Positions 12,581 through 23,573 of a DNA stretch of 64,000 nucleotides are shown in pieces. The notes under the pieces are model-generated. The model was not told where the DNA came from and ran no database searches. It saw nothing but the letters and a program-made list of their open reading frames with translations. The DNA comes from Babylonia areolata. Lineage: Eukaryota; Mollusca; Gastropoda; Neogastropoda; Buccinidae. Numbering within the stretch: the stretch's first letter is position 1; every line of letters starts with the position of its first letter. Location: assembly GCF_041734735.1 (NCBI RefSeq), contig NC_134882.1, forward strand, positions 21,197,265 to 21,261,264, read 5' to 3'. A program made the translations under genes and the position numbers.

Positions 12581-13390
12581 CACAATACTACTAGGGTCCA
12601 GACAGGAACCTTCACGAGGGCATCTTGCCACCAATGAACTCTGTTCAAACGAAACAAAATCATGAAGGCTTTCACAGAAACAATGTCAGCAAATGACCCG
12701 GCGAGTTGTTTTGGAGCTGAAGAGCACGGCATCTTTATATTAAGGTCGAAATAAAAGCAAGGGCCGTAATGCATGTAACACCACCACTTCCTTATTAATT
12801 ACAACTCATCGTAATTTTTGGCGTTGCTCAGTGTCTGCTAGAATCCCACAGTGTCGAGTCATAACCTCTACTGACCTGACTGCTTGTAAGCATGAAAGAA
12901 TCATATTCAGGAATGTGTATAATTATTTGGAAAATGGTTTTTTTTTTTTATATCTGCAATATTTTTAGACTGACATTCTTTTACATAGAAAAAAAGCATA
13001 ATTATTGTCAGACCATAAAAAATTCCTTTTCAGTTTTGGAGACATTCGTTTACATAAGAAAGAAATATCATAATTATGGTTAGAGCATGATAAATTGTTG
13101 TCACTGACAACGCAAAGAACTGTATGTGATTTTACTTCATCAACCTTTCAGGTGATTCACTGGAATGCAGAGAGAGTCTGGAACAAAAAGGAAACTTCTT
13201 CAGTCTTTAAATAGAAAATGAAGACATGACATTATCTGACGTATCTGTCTACTTCTTACATACTTTAACTTTTCTTCTCCTTTTTTTTTCTTTCTTTTTC
13301 TTTTTTAATGGTTAACTTCCGTCCATCATACTGATCTTGTAAGCTGGATGTTGAAACGTTTATGCAGAGAGACAGGGACAGAGACAGAGA

Positions 13391-13484
<94 letters not shown>

Positions 13485-13896
13485 TGGTTTCTTCACTTCA
13501 GGCCTGGTCCCTGGTGAAGAGGGAAGTGAACAGTTTGTAGCGAGCTATGAATAATCATCAACAACAAGATTGGATAAGACACAACCATGAATATTACGTC
13601 ATTCATCAGATTAAGAAGCAGCAGTTTGAGAGAGAGAGAGACAAGACCAGACAATACAAGACAAATTATTTATTTCGAGGATAATAGATAAGCGCTGGTG
13701 TACTTTTTTACATCCAGTCCCCGCCCTGAATAGGGTCTACACTACACAATATTCAATAAAATGAAAACATGGTGTCAGTAGAGATACATAACAGAGGAAA
13801 AACTATACAAAACAAAACAGCAACCACACTCACACACACACACACGCACGCACACGGCATACAGGCACTAGCATGGTGTTAGTAAAATGCATAGTA
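12581..13896. other. Gene-free stretch with (TA)n(GT)n and a repeat-like tail
   Basis: Unique AT-rich sequence. (TA) at about 13390-13448 is followed directly by (GT) at 13449-13481. The segment 13660-13740 (ttatttcgaggataatagat and onward) resembles the end of a dispersed gastropod repeat from memory, but no second copy is in this window. Confidence 0.5.
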
Positions 13897-14745
13897 AAAC
13901 AAGAAAGGCAAGGCCTTCAAAACTCACTTGTGATACACTTTAAAAAAAAAATCCAAGTTTTTATGTATTGAGTATAATGCATTTACTGTTATATTTATAT
14001 TTTTTGTATTCTCTAAACTTGGCACTTTGATCTGATATTCGACCCAACAAAGGATCTGTCATTATTATCATTTTTTGTTCAAACAGGAACTTCTTTTGCT
14101 AAGCATGGAAGTTTTATTTATTGCAAACGTTTTGGTGTAGATAGCAGAACAAGGGAAATTACTCTGCTGGGAACTTAGTTTGCTTTAAACTGATCTTTCT
14201 CATCTTAAACATTACATTTTGAAATTATACTCAATACATAAAAAACTTGCATTTTTTTTTAAAGTGCATCACAAGTGAGTCTTGAAGGCCTTGCCTCTCT
14301 TGTTTCAAAATGTAATGTTTAAGATGAGAAAGATCAGTTTAAAGCAAATTAACTCCACTAGCATTACAGAGTAATTTCCCCTTTTTACTATCTGCACCAA
14401 AACGTTTGCAAAATAAATTAAAATTCCATGCTTAGCAAAAGAAGTTCCTGTTTGAACAAAAAATGATAATAATGACTGCTCTAGCTGTTGGGTCGAATGT
14501 CAGATCAAAGTGCCAAGTTTAGAGAATACAAAAAATATAAATATAACAGTAAATGCAGTTTGCATATAATTAGGCTTCATTCTTTATTTTTTTGTGCCAA
14601 TCCCAGAAGCGCAATATTGTTTTAAACAAGATGACTGGAAAGAACTGGATTTTTGCTATTTTTATGCCAAATTTGGTGTCAACTGACAAAGTAGTTGCAG
14701 AGAAAATGTCAATGTTAAAGTTTACCACGGACACACAGACACACA

Positions 14746-14793
<48 letters not shown>

Positions 14794-14836
14794 ACCGAAC
14801 ACCGGGTTAAAACATAGACTCACTTTGTTTACACAA
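13897..14836. repeat. Left arm of the nested palindrome
   Basis: Reverse complement of 17402-18338 with few differences. It holds an outer unit (about 13905-14230) and an inner inverted unit (about 14230-14836). The inner unit includes an (AC) tract at about 14747-14788 and ends caagtgagtca. Confidence 0.85.
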
Positions 14837-17401
14837 GTGAGTCAATGAACGCCAACCAAAATGTATGGCCATCTAAAGACGGTCTTCGAATAACACATTT
14901 AAATATAAATCACGCAGTTAACAAAACTACAGAAATAACCTCCCTGTTAAGTAACCATGGAAAACCTTTTCATATACTTGGTCTCTCTGAATCAAGACTC
15001 TCGGAACATATCAGTGATTCTGAGATGTACATCCCAGGCTATAACGTTATCCGTAATGACCCTACAAAAGCCAGGGAGACTGGTCTCCTCCTCTGTGTCA
15101 GCGAATCCCTCACGTTTAACTCTCTCCATACGAACGGCGAAAGAGACGACGTTAACAGCGTTTCACCCCAATAATCACCATCAAAATATTACCAGCGGAA
15201 GGCTCTTACACAGAAGAGGTGAATGTTGACAAAGAATACCACAATTCTGACGTCGGAAGCTAAAGGTTGGGTCATTGAGACACCCACTGGACATCCGAGG
15301 GGTCTGTGTAGAGGAGAAGAGAGGACTGACCGTACTGAGTGAGTTAAGCGTCTACCATATCTTGAACAGGACGATGTAGAATCAATGTGGATAGAAGTCA
15401 AATTGAAAAACACCCCTTCCATTTTATTCGCTTTCTGTTATAGAAATCCGGCAGAACGGGTAAACTGGCTGGATAAATTCACCGCAATGATGGATGCGGC
15501 GACGTTAGAATCAAAGGAAATCAGCTTACTTGGAGATTTCAACACAGATCTTACGAAAGCCAATACTCAGTGGAATGCGACAATAAGTCTGTTTAATCTG
15601 CAACAACTAATCAATACACCAACCGGAGTTACGCACAATACACAGATGCTCATGGATCATCACAGATTACACAGAACTGAATGACCTTGAAAAATTAAAA
15701 TTGTATTGTCGTAATAAAAACACTTCAATTAAATTGAATATTCCACCCATAACAGTATTTGAAGTCTATAACTACCTTATCCAACTAAAACAGACAGGAA
15801 CCCGCGGAATGGATGGCATCGACAGCAGAATTCTTAAACTACCCGCTCCAGTTATGACGGACACTAACGTACATTTTTAATCTGTGTATTGACAAAAACT
15901 ACTTTCCGATCGCTGTTAAGAAAGCGAAAGTTATTCCTATTTACAAATCAGGGGACACCACCGACCTTCAAACTACAGGCCAATTTCCATTATTTCTATT
16001 CTTTCAAAACCACTGGAAAAACACATCAACGAGCATATTTCACATCACTTTGATGTCAATGAACTTTTACATCCAGCTCAGTCTGGTTTCAGACGAAAGC
16101 ATTCATGCCACACAGCATTGGTCAACATTGTAGATGACTGGCTTACCAATGTCAATAACAATAGATAATTTGGTGTTTTATTCGTCGATTTAAAAAAAAA
16201 GCATTTGATGTGATAGACCACAAACTCTTACTTAGAAAACTTGAGCTGTATGGTTTGTCAACCAACTGTCTTAGTTTCCTTGAATCCTATATGACAAACA
16301 GACAACAATGCGTGACAATGAGTACATCAATCTCCGCACCAACAACACTTGATTATGGCATTCCTCAGGGGTCTATTCTAGGCCCTTTACTGTTCTCAAT
16401 ATATATAAACGACCTACCGCGCTCCATATGAAATCCGTCTGCGAACTTTTTGCGGATGATACAACAATTCACACTTCTCATACTGACATTGTCGCTCTTG
16501 CAAAAGACTTACAAGAAAGTACTGATGACCTCGTTAGATGGACCGAACTAAACCACATGTCTCTTCACCCTCAAAAAACAAAATGCATGTTAATCACAAC
16601 CAGACAAAAGAGGCAAAACACTATGCATAATTTTCCTTCCATCCAAATTAAAGGTGAACCTACTGAACAGGTCAGTGATCATACAATTCTGGGGATCATA
16701 ATTGACTACAATCTCACTTGGAATCCTCACATAAATTTCCTTTGCAAAAAGACAGCCCAGAAAACCCATCAACTATCCAAAATCAAACATTTCCTTGACC
16801 TTCATTCACGGAAATTATTTTTTCAAGCGCATATCCAGTCTGCAAAAGATTATGCATCAACAATATGGGACTCCGCAAGTGCGAATACCATGAAGCCATT
16901 ACAGAATCTTCATAAACGGGGGCTGAAGCTGGTACTCCTTAAAAAGACTACCCTTTTAGACTCAGACTATAAACAAGCGAATATTCTCCCACTAATCCGT
17001 AGATTAAAGTACAATAAAGGAATCATGATGCAAAAGATTATGACAGGTAATGCACTACCAACATTAATAGACAAATTTTCTGTAAATTCATCAAGGAATC
17101 CCCCCAAAGTCCATATCCCAATTCCAAGAATTGACTTGTTCAAATCCAGTCTGGTTTACTCAGGCGCCACCCTATGGAACTCACTCCCAGAAACAATTAA
17201 ACAACACCATTGCCCAACCACCTTAAAAAAAACATTGCCTTTCCCACCTTATGCCATTACGTGTAATGTAAATCGTTCATTTTACTGATACTGTTTGTCA
17301 AATGTGTATGGTTGACTGAGAACCTTCCTCACCCTCTATCCCCCATTCTGGTGTTTAGTGCGGTGTGTGTTGTGTGTGTTTGTTTCTTTCATTTTGTTCA
17401 T
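14837..17401 (+). mobile_element. CR1-like LINE (LINE B), internally deleted
   Basis: A non-LTR retrotransposon remnant. The endonuclease N-terminus opens the insert (LRITHLNINHAVNK near 14884, GLSESRLS near 14983) and its second half follows an inserted MITE (SLLGDFNTDL near 15528). Sequence linking endonuclease to RT is missing near 15660-15690. RT motifs appear further on: GIPQGSILGPLLFSIYIND near 16360 and FADDTTIH near 16448. The C-terminal part runs to 17288 (SGATLWNSLPETIKQ near 17160) without RNase H. The RT is split by frame changes near 15880, 16160 and 16430. The C-terminal 286 codons (16428-17288) are open. A second copy of the family lies at 56485-58212 on the minus strand. CR1/Jockey-group placement is from general motif style. 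Confidence 0.75.
15116..15347. mobile_element. TTAA-flanked MITE (piggyBac-like) inside LINE B
   Basis: The insert starts TTAACTCTCTCCATACGAAC and ends in ACTGAGTGAGTTAA, giving terminal inverted repeats of about 15-17 bp with mismatches, bounded by TTAA at 15116-15119 and 15344-15347. It is 232 bp including both TTAAs and non-coding. Removing it with one TTAA rejoins the LINE endonuclease reading frame (SESLTF then KRLPYLEQDD), which fixes the boundaries and shows it arrived after the LINE. Confidence 0.75.
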
Positions 17402-17455
17402 TTTTGACTCACTTGTGTAAACAAAGTGAGTCTATGTTTTAACCCGGTGTTCGGT

Positions 17456-17506
<51 letters not shown>

Positions 17507-18338
17507 GTGGTAAACTTTAACATTGACATTTTCTCTGCAACTACTTTGTCAGTTGACACCAAATTTGGCATAAAAATAGCAAAAATCCAGTTCTTTCCAG
17601 TCATCTTGTTTAAAACAATATTGCGCTTCTGGGATTGGCACAAAAAAATAAAGAATGAAGCCTAATTATATGCAAACTGCATTTACTGTTATATTTATAT
17701 TTTTTGTATTCTCTAAACTTGGCACTTTGATCTGATATTCGACCCAACAGCTAGAGCAGTCATTATTATCATTTTTTGTTCAAACAGGAACTTCTTTTGC
17801 TAAGCATGGAATTTTAATTTATTTTGCAAACGTTTTGGTGCAGATAGTAAAAAGGGGAAATTACTCTGTAATGCTAGTGGAGTTAATTTGCTTTAAACTG
17901 ATCTTTCTCATCTTAAACATTACATTTTGAAACAAGAGAGGCAAGGCCTTCAAGACTCACTTGTGATGCACTTTTAAAAAAAAAAATGCAAGCTTTTTAT
18001 GTATTGAGTATAATTTCAAAATGTAATGTTTAAGATGAGAAAGATCAGTTTAAAGCAAACTAAGTTCCCAGCAGAGTAATTTCCCTTGTTCTGCTATCTA
18101 CACCAAAACGTTTGCAATAAATAAAACTTCCATGCTTAGCAAAAGAAGTTCCTGTTTGAACAAAAAATGATAATAATGACAGATCCTTTGTTGGGTCGAA
18201 TATCAGATCAAAGTGCCAAGTTTAGAGAATACAAAAAATATAAATATAACAGTAAATGCATTATACTCAATACATAAAAACTTGGATTTTTTAAAAAGTG
18301 TATCACAAGTGAGTCTTGAAGGACTTACCTTTCTTGTT
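17402..18338. repeat. Right arm of the nested palindrome
   Basis: Mirror of 13897-14836. Starts tgactcacttgtgtaaac, contains (GT) at about 17459-17503, and switches orientation near 18000. Ends ctttcttgttttt. Confidence 0.85.
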
Positions 18339-20140
18339 TTTGTTTTCTTTGGTGAACAATGAAAAATAAATGAAATTAGTTGCAAACGGAGACCAAGCCC
18401 ACAAAGGTATAAACAAAACAGTATATATATCAGAATTCAATCAGTAATTAAACTATTCAATACAAGACATTCAATATGACAATCAACACTAGAAAAAATC
18501 AGAATTTAAAATACGCAATGGAAAACTGAGGGATAAAAGAAAAACCACAATCGAACCAGTATTCTACACAGTTTCACATCAGTTGTCTCATAGCGCCAGA
18601 TTTGACTGGTGTTGGCAGTGTTCGGTCGTTTTTCACAGTGTCCACAACTGATTGAAAATTGTTGATAGTGTCCGGCACAGGTCCAGCGGCACTTGCAATC
18701 GGAGCATAGATTTAAAGAGAGAACGAAGAACGTGTGAGGGAGATAGTAAAAGAAAAAGGAGTATAAAGAATCAAAACACTCCTCAAGGAAAAAACGGTCG
18801 TACCACTTTGTGGAAAGAAAAAAAAAATAATAAAAAGGTCAGATTTCAGACAATCAAGATTGTGTATGCTCCAAAAAGCTCGGCACTTGAAGGCAGAGTT
18901 CAGCGACAAGGGTCATACGCACAAATGCACCCATTCGCGCAATATTCACGCTCGCTTACACTCGAGAGAGAGAGAGACGCCAGGGCACGGTTTATGCACA
19001 CACAAAAAATATGTGAAAGTCCACACAGGACTGAATGTGGGATGTTTTAATTTGGCGCGCTGCATTTGATGTGTGAGATACTTGTCAAAATAACTGCACA
19101 TCTTTGTTGAATGGAATTACCTGCTTCCTGCATTGTATGTTTCAGATGTATGAGTAGCCAATATAAAAGAAAGTCTTTGTTTTGAGTGATTACTCAGTTC
19201 AGCAGTTTGTTAGTAATGTGCGCACATTATTTTAATGACCAGATGGTATGCTTGGTTTTCTGCCCTTCCATTTCTTTTATTTCAGCTTCATGTTGTGTTG
19301 ACCATCCACCTCTACGGCTCCGAGTCGTGGGTCACTGATCGTCACCTGTGACGTCTTGGACGTCTCCACCAACACTGTGTGGGTCACTGGTCGTCACCTG
19401 TGACGTCTTGGACGTCTCCACCAACACTGCCTTCGCACCGGCCTCAGCATCAGCTAGAGCGACTTGGTCACCAACACTGAAACCCTCGAAGGTCACCAGC
19501 ATTAAAGCCATGCTGTTTAAGCCGCAACTGCCTTGGGCTAGGTATGTCTCCAGGATGGAGGACCATACCCCGCCTGTCTAAGTTTGTGCTGTACGGGGAA
19601 CTGATCCCTCAGAGCTGTCACGTTGACCACAGAGGTCCACTCCAGCCGCAAGGAAAGGGAGGAAAAACCTGTGGCATGACAGAAACTGACCCAGGACAGA
19701 CTGTCCATTGCAGCCACTGAGGACAGATCTACCTGCCCCGAACTGGCCTGGTCAACCATCAGCCAGCCTGTAATAGACGTGGACATCCACTCCCTCGTTT
19801 TTCCTTCGCTACGCCAAGCCAGGGTTTATTTATTTATGTATTTATTTATCTATTCAATCATTTATAATTGGGTATTTATTAAACAATATTTTTTAAAGTC
19901 ATGCGAAAATGGATTGGTCGGCTTGTAACTTAATAGTTATGTTTTTGTTTATTTCTGACATGTGAAATCTGAACTTTGTTGCATTTTTTTCTCAAGAAAC
20001 TAAGCATACTACACAGAGCCGTTAGTGTTCAGATACAAGGTGATGTAATGTAATATAAGGTGATATAATGCAGTTGCATGTTACAGATAGTAAGTGGCCT
20101 GCTTTATTCTTCGCACTGCGAATTCGTCAATTAACCGAAC
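18339..20140. other. Gene-free stretch upstream of the host gene
   Basis: No recognisable coding domain. A roughly 50-bp direct duplication containing cgtcacctgtgacgtcttgg lies at about 19328-19376 and 19381-19428. A (GA) run lies near 18965-18980. Part of it may hold the promoter or 5' UTR of the gene starting near 20611, but nothing in it proves that. Confidence 0.5.
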
Positions 20141-20512
20141 GACGTGTGTGTGTGTTTGTGTGTGTCTGTGAGTGTGTGTGTGTGTGTGTGTGTGTGCGTG
20201 CGTGCGTGCTTGCGTCCGTGCGATGTGTACGTGCATGCATGCATGTGTGCGTGCGAATCCGAACACTGCCAACATACGTTGGATCTCTATGTGTGTTCTC
20301 TGCCTCCGTCCCTCTTCCGTCTCTCCCTCTGTCCCACCCACTCTCTCCGCCCTCCGCCAACCCCCTTCCCCTCCCACCCCCCTCCCACCCTCTTCCGTCT
20401 CCCCCTCCCTCACTCCCCTTCTTTCTCTCCGCCCTCCCCACACCCCTTCACACCCCCACACCCCTCCTCTCTCTCTTCGTGTCTCTGCCCCCACCACAAC
20501 CCACACGAAGGA
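20141..20512. repeat. (GT)n tract and CT/CCC-rich low-complexity sequence
   Basis: GT/GCGT-rich at 20141-20255, then a pyrimidine tract at about 20300-20512. It lies directly upstream of the first coding exon and may be 5' flank or 5' UTR. Open frames here are compositional. Confidence 0.8.
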
Positions 20513-20610
20513 GCATGAAAGCGAGTGGAGCGTGTCACGGCCCAGCCAAGCTGTGGACCTGTGCCCAACGCGGCCTGCTGACAGCATTGTCTGTGTGCTC
20601 TGTGGTCACA

Positions 20611-20697
20611 ATGGAACGAGGGACATCATGTTGGTCCTTCTCTCTCATGCTCAGTGTACTGGTGCTGGTGTGCTCGGTAGGGGTGGTCAGTGGTCAG
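20611..20697 (+). CDS. Exon 1: signal peptide
   Basis: Starts ATG at 20611 and encodes 29 residues: a short polar start (MERGTSCW), a hydrophobic core rich in L and V, and a VVSGQ end that suits signal peptidase cleavage before Q or so. It ends at donor CAG|GTAAAG, phase 0. An in-frame ATG 96 bases upstream (20515) would add 32 residues before the hydrophobic core; the 20611 start gives the more typical signal peptide. Confidence 0.75.
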
Positions 20698-23523
20698 GTA
20701 AAGTCATGTTTTCTTGTGTGTTTTTCTTTGCTTTTTCTTGTTGTTGTTTTGTTTACACGTTTTAATTCAAGTTACAAGGGAAAATACAGCGTTCAATGAA
20801 TGTCTAGGGGGAAAAAACGAGCAAGAACAAGCTTGAGCTTATATTGTGCTATTTCATGTTATAGATACAACACGTGTGTTGATGTACAGAAGGAGAGGCG
20901 GTGGGAGTGGGTAATTATTTGGCACTGCCTCGATCTTTCTGTGTCTGTGGTGCCTGGTTCTATGTCTCTCAGGACGAAGTCTGTCTGGCTGTCTGTCTCT
21001 CTCAATATCTATCTCCATGTTTGTCAGTCTGTGTGCATGTCTGTCTGTCTGTCTTCCCCTGCCTTGGATGTCTGTCTGTCTGTCTTCCCCTGCCTTGGAT
21101 GTCTGTCTGTCTGTCTTCCCCTGCCTTGGATGTCTGTCTGTCTGTCTTCCCCTGCCTTGGATGTCTGTCTGTCTGTCTTCCCATGCCTTGGATGTCTGTC
21201 TGTCTGTCTTCCCCTGCCTTGGATGTCTGTCTGTCTTCCCCTGCCTTGGATGTCTGTCTGTCTGTCTTCCCCTGCCTTGGATGTCTGTCTGTCTGTCTTC
21301 CCCTGCCTTGGATGTCTGTCTGTCTGTCTTCCCATGCCTTGGATGTCTGTCTGTCTGTCTTCCCCTGCCTTGGATGTCTGTCTGTCTGTCTTCCCCTGCC
21401 TTGGATGTCTGTCTGTCTGTCTTCCCATGCCTTGGATGTCTGTCTGTCTGTCTTCCCCTGCCTTGGATGTCTGTCTGTCTGTTTTCCCCTGCCTTGGATG
21501 TCTGTCTGTCTGTCACTCCATCTGTTTCTGTTTTCTCCCCCTCTCTTTCAGTCTCTGTCTCTGTCTCCGTCCCTTTCTCTGCTGCACTGTCCGCGTGTCT
21601 GTGTTTCTGTCTCTCCATGTTCAGTCCCCCGGTTTGTCTCTTTCCTGTCTGTCTGTCAGTCCCCTCCCCCCCCGCCACCCCCCCATTCCTTGAAGATCTT
21701 GAACTTGGACAACGATGGCAAAATGTGTCACGTGAATCACGTTACGTGAATGCAGTTCAAACACTGTACGCGAATACAGTTCAAACACTGTACGTGGATC
21801 CAGTTCAAACACTCCTTGTCCCATGGTAAGGATATGGAAAAGAGCAAATAAAAAATATGCTGTGACTGAGTAAACTTCTTTTCATCACTAACTGATCAAA
21901 CAAAGAATGACTTGGACTTGATCGGAACATACGCACAGATGCTACTTTTTACTTTATCTTATTATCAGCAAAACAGTATTTGTATCAGTGTAAAATGAAC
22001 AAAAATAATCCTATTTTAACCTTAGTAAGCTTAAAGCCTAGATACAAAACAGAAGAATACATAGCACAAATAAACTCAAGATATCCTGATTCACTTGGAC
22101 GCCATATAAGCCTATGTTGTTAGAGTAACTTCTTTCTTCCCGTCTGCTACCTGAATAATAATTACACCAAAGATCTGCCTTTTTCCTCCCCATATTTTGA
22201 ATTTATTTACTAAAAATATGAAAATGAAATGTGTCCATTATAAACAAGTTAGAAAATCCCTTTGGAAACAGTGTTTTTATTTTGCGGTCTGTATGTCATG
22301 ATAGAGTGAGTCCCACACGCATGGGAATGCATCGATTATCTAATATTCTGTCCACACTTTTCCCACGTATGTATGTATTCGTACCCCCCCCCCATACACA
22401 CCCCCACCCCACACCCCACACCACCACCACTTTCCCACGCATGTATGTATTCGTACCCCCCCTCTCCCCCCACACTTTTCCCACGCATGTATGTATTCGT
22501 ACCCCCCCCCCCCCACTTTTTCCCACGCATGTATGTATTCGTACCCCCCCCCCCCCCCCCCTCCCCACACTTTTCCCACACATGTATGTATTCGTACCCC
22601 CCCCCCCCCCCCCCCCACTTTTCCAACGCATGTATGTATTCGTACTCCCCCCTCCCCCACACTTTTCCCACACATGTATGTATTCGTACCCCCTCTCCCC
22701 CCTCCCTCACACTTTTTCCCACGCATGTATGTATTCGTACCCCCTCTCCCCCCACACCTTTCCCACACATGTATGTATTCGTACCCCTCCCCCCTCTCAC
22801 CACACTTTTCCCACGCATGTATGTATTCGTACCACCCCCCACCCCCCTCTCCCCACACTTTTCCCACGAATGTATGTATTCGTACCCCCCCCCTCCCCAA
22901 ATTTTTCACACGCATGTATGTATTCGTACCCCCCCCCTCCCCAAATTTTTCACACGCATGTATGTATTCGTACCACCCCTCACCCCCCTCTCCCCACACT
23001 TTTCCCACGAATGTATGTATTCGTACCCCCCCCCTCCCCCCCACTTTTCCCACGCATGTATGTATTCGTATCCCCCCCCCTCTCCCCCCACTTTTCCCAC
23101 GCATGTATGTATTCGTACCCCCCCCCCCCCCACTTTTCCCACGCATGTATGTATTCGTACCACCCCCCTCTCCCCACACGTTTCCCACGCATGTATGTAT
23201 TCGCCCCCCCCCCCCCCCTCTCCACACTTTTCCCACGCATGTATGTTGTATGTATTCGTACACCCCCCCCCCCTCTTCCCACACTGTTCCCACGCATGTA
23301 TGTATTCGTACCCCCCCCCCCCCCATCCCCACACTTTTCCCACGCATGTATGTATTCGTCCTCCCCGCCCCCCTCCTTTTTTTCACCCCTATATGTTTTT
23401 TCGTTTTTTAATTTCAGAAAACAGGCAGTTGAATCTGGTTGCATACTATATCATTTTATTGAATATAACAAGTTGAAAAAAAAAAAAAAGAGAATGAAAT
23501 GTAACAGGGTGCATCGGTGATGG

Positions 23524-23573
<50 letters not shown>

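Larger units (their letters stand above)
13897..18338. mobile_element. Nested palindromic (foldback-like) element with a LINE in the centre
   Basis: Two near-identical inverted arms of about 935 bp (13897-14836 and 17402-18338) flank 2.56 kb of LINE sequence. Each arm is itself an inverted pair: about 250 bp beginning gcatttactgttatattt appears at 13978 (+) and again, reversed, at 14305-14560. The basic unit therefore occurs four times, in order +, -, LINE, +, -. The inner arm ends are tgactcacttgtgtaaac (17404) and its complement before 14837; the outer ends carry aagaaaggcaaggcc. No transposase is seen in the arms and no clear target-site duplication was found. Confidence 0.75.

Noticed and set aside
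10929-12665. 578-codon open frame across the 30-bp array
   Set aside because: The unit length is a multiple of three and the unit lacks stops in several frames, so long open frames arise on both strands. No start context, splice site or composition supports a gene.
20068-20610. Longer N-terminus upstream of the signal peptide in exon 1
   Set aside because: The upstream frame runs through GT and CT microsatellites and puts the hydrophobic core far from the N-terminus. The ATG at 20611 gives a normal signal peptide.
20800-21693. Cys-rich frame (CLSVFPCLG repeats) resembling a toxin or metallothionein
   Set aside because: Product of the 31-bp CTGT/CCTTGG array in intron 1; equally long frames exist on the other strand.
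22231-23520. 429-codon Pro-rich frame and long Gly-rich minus-strand frames
   Set aside because: Pure translation of the C-tract minisatellite inside intron 1.
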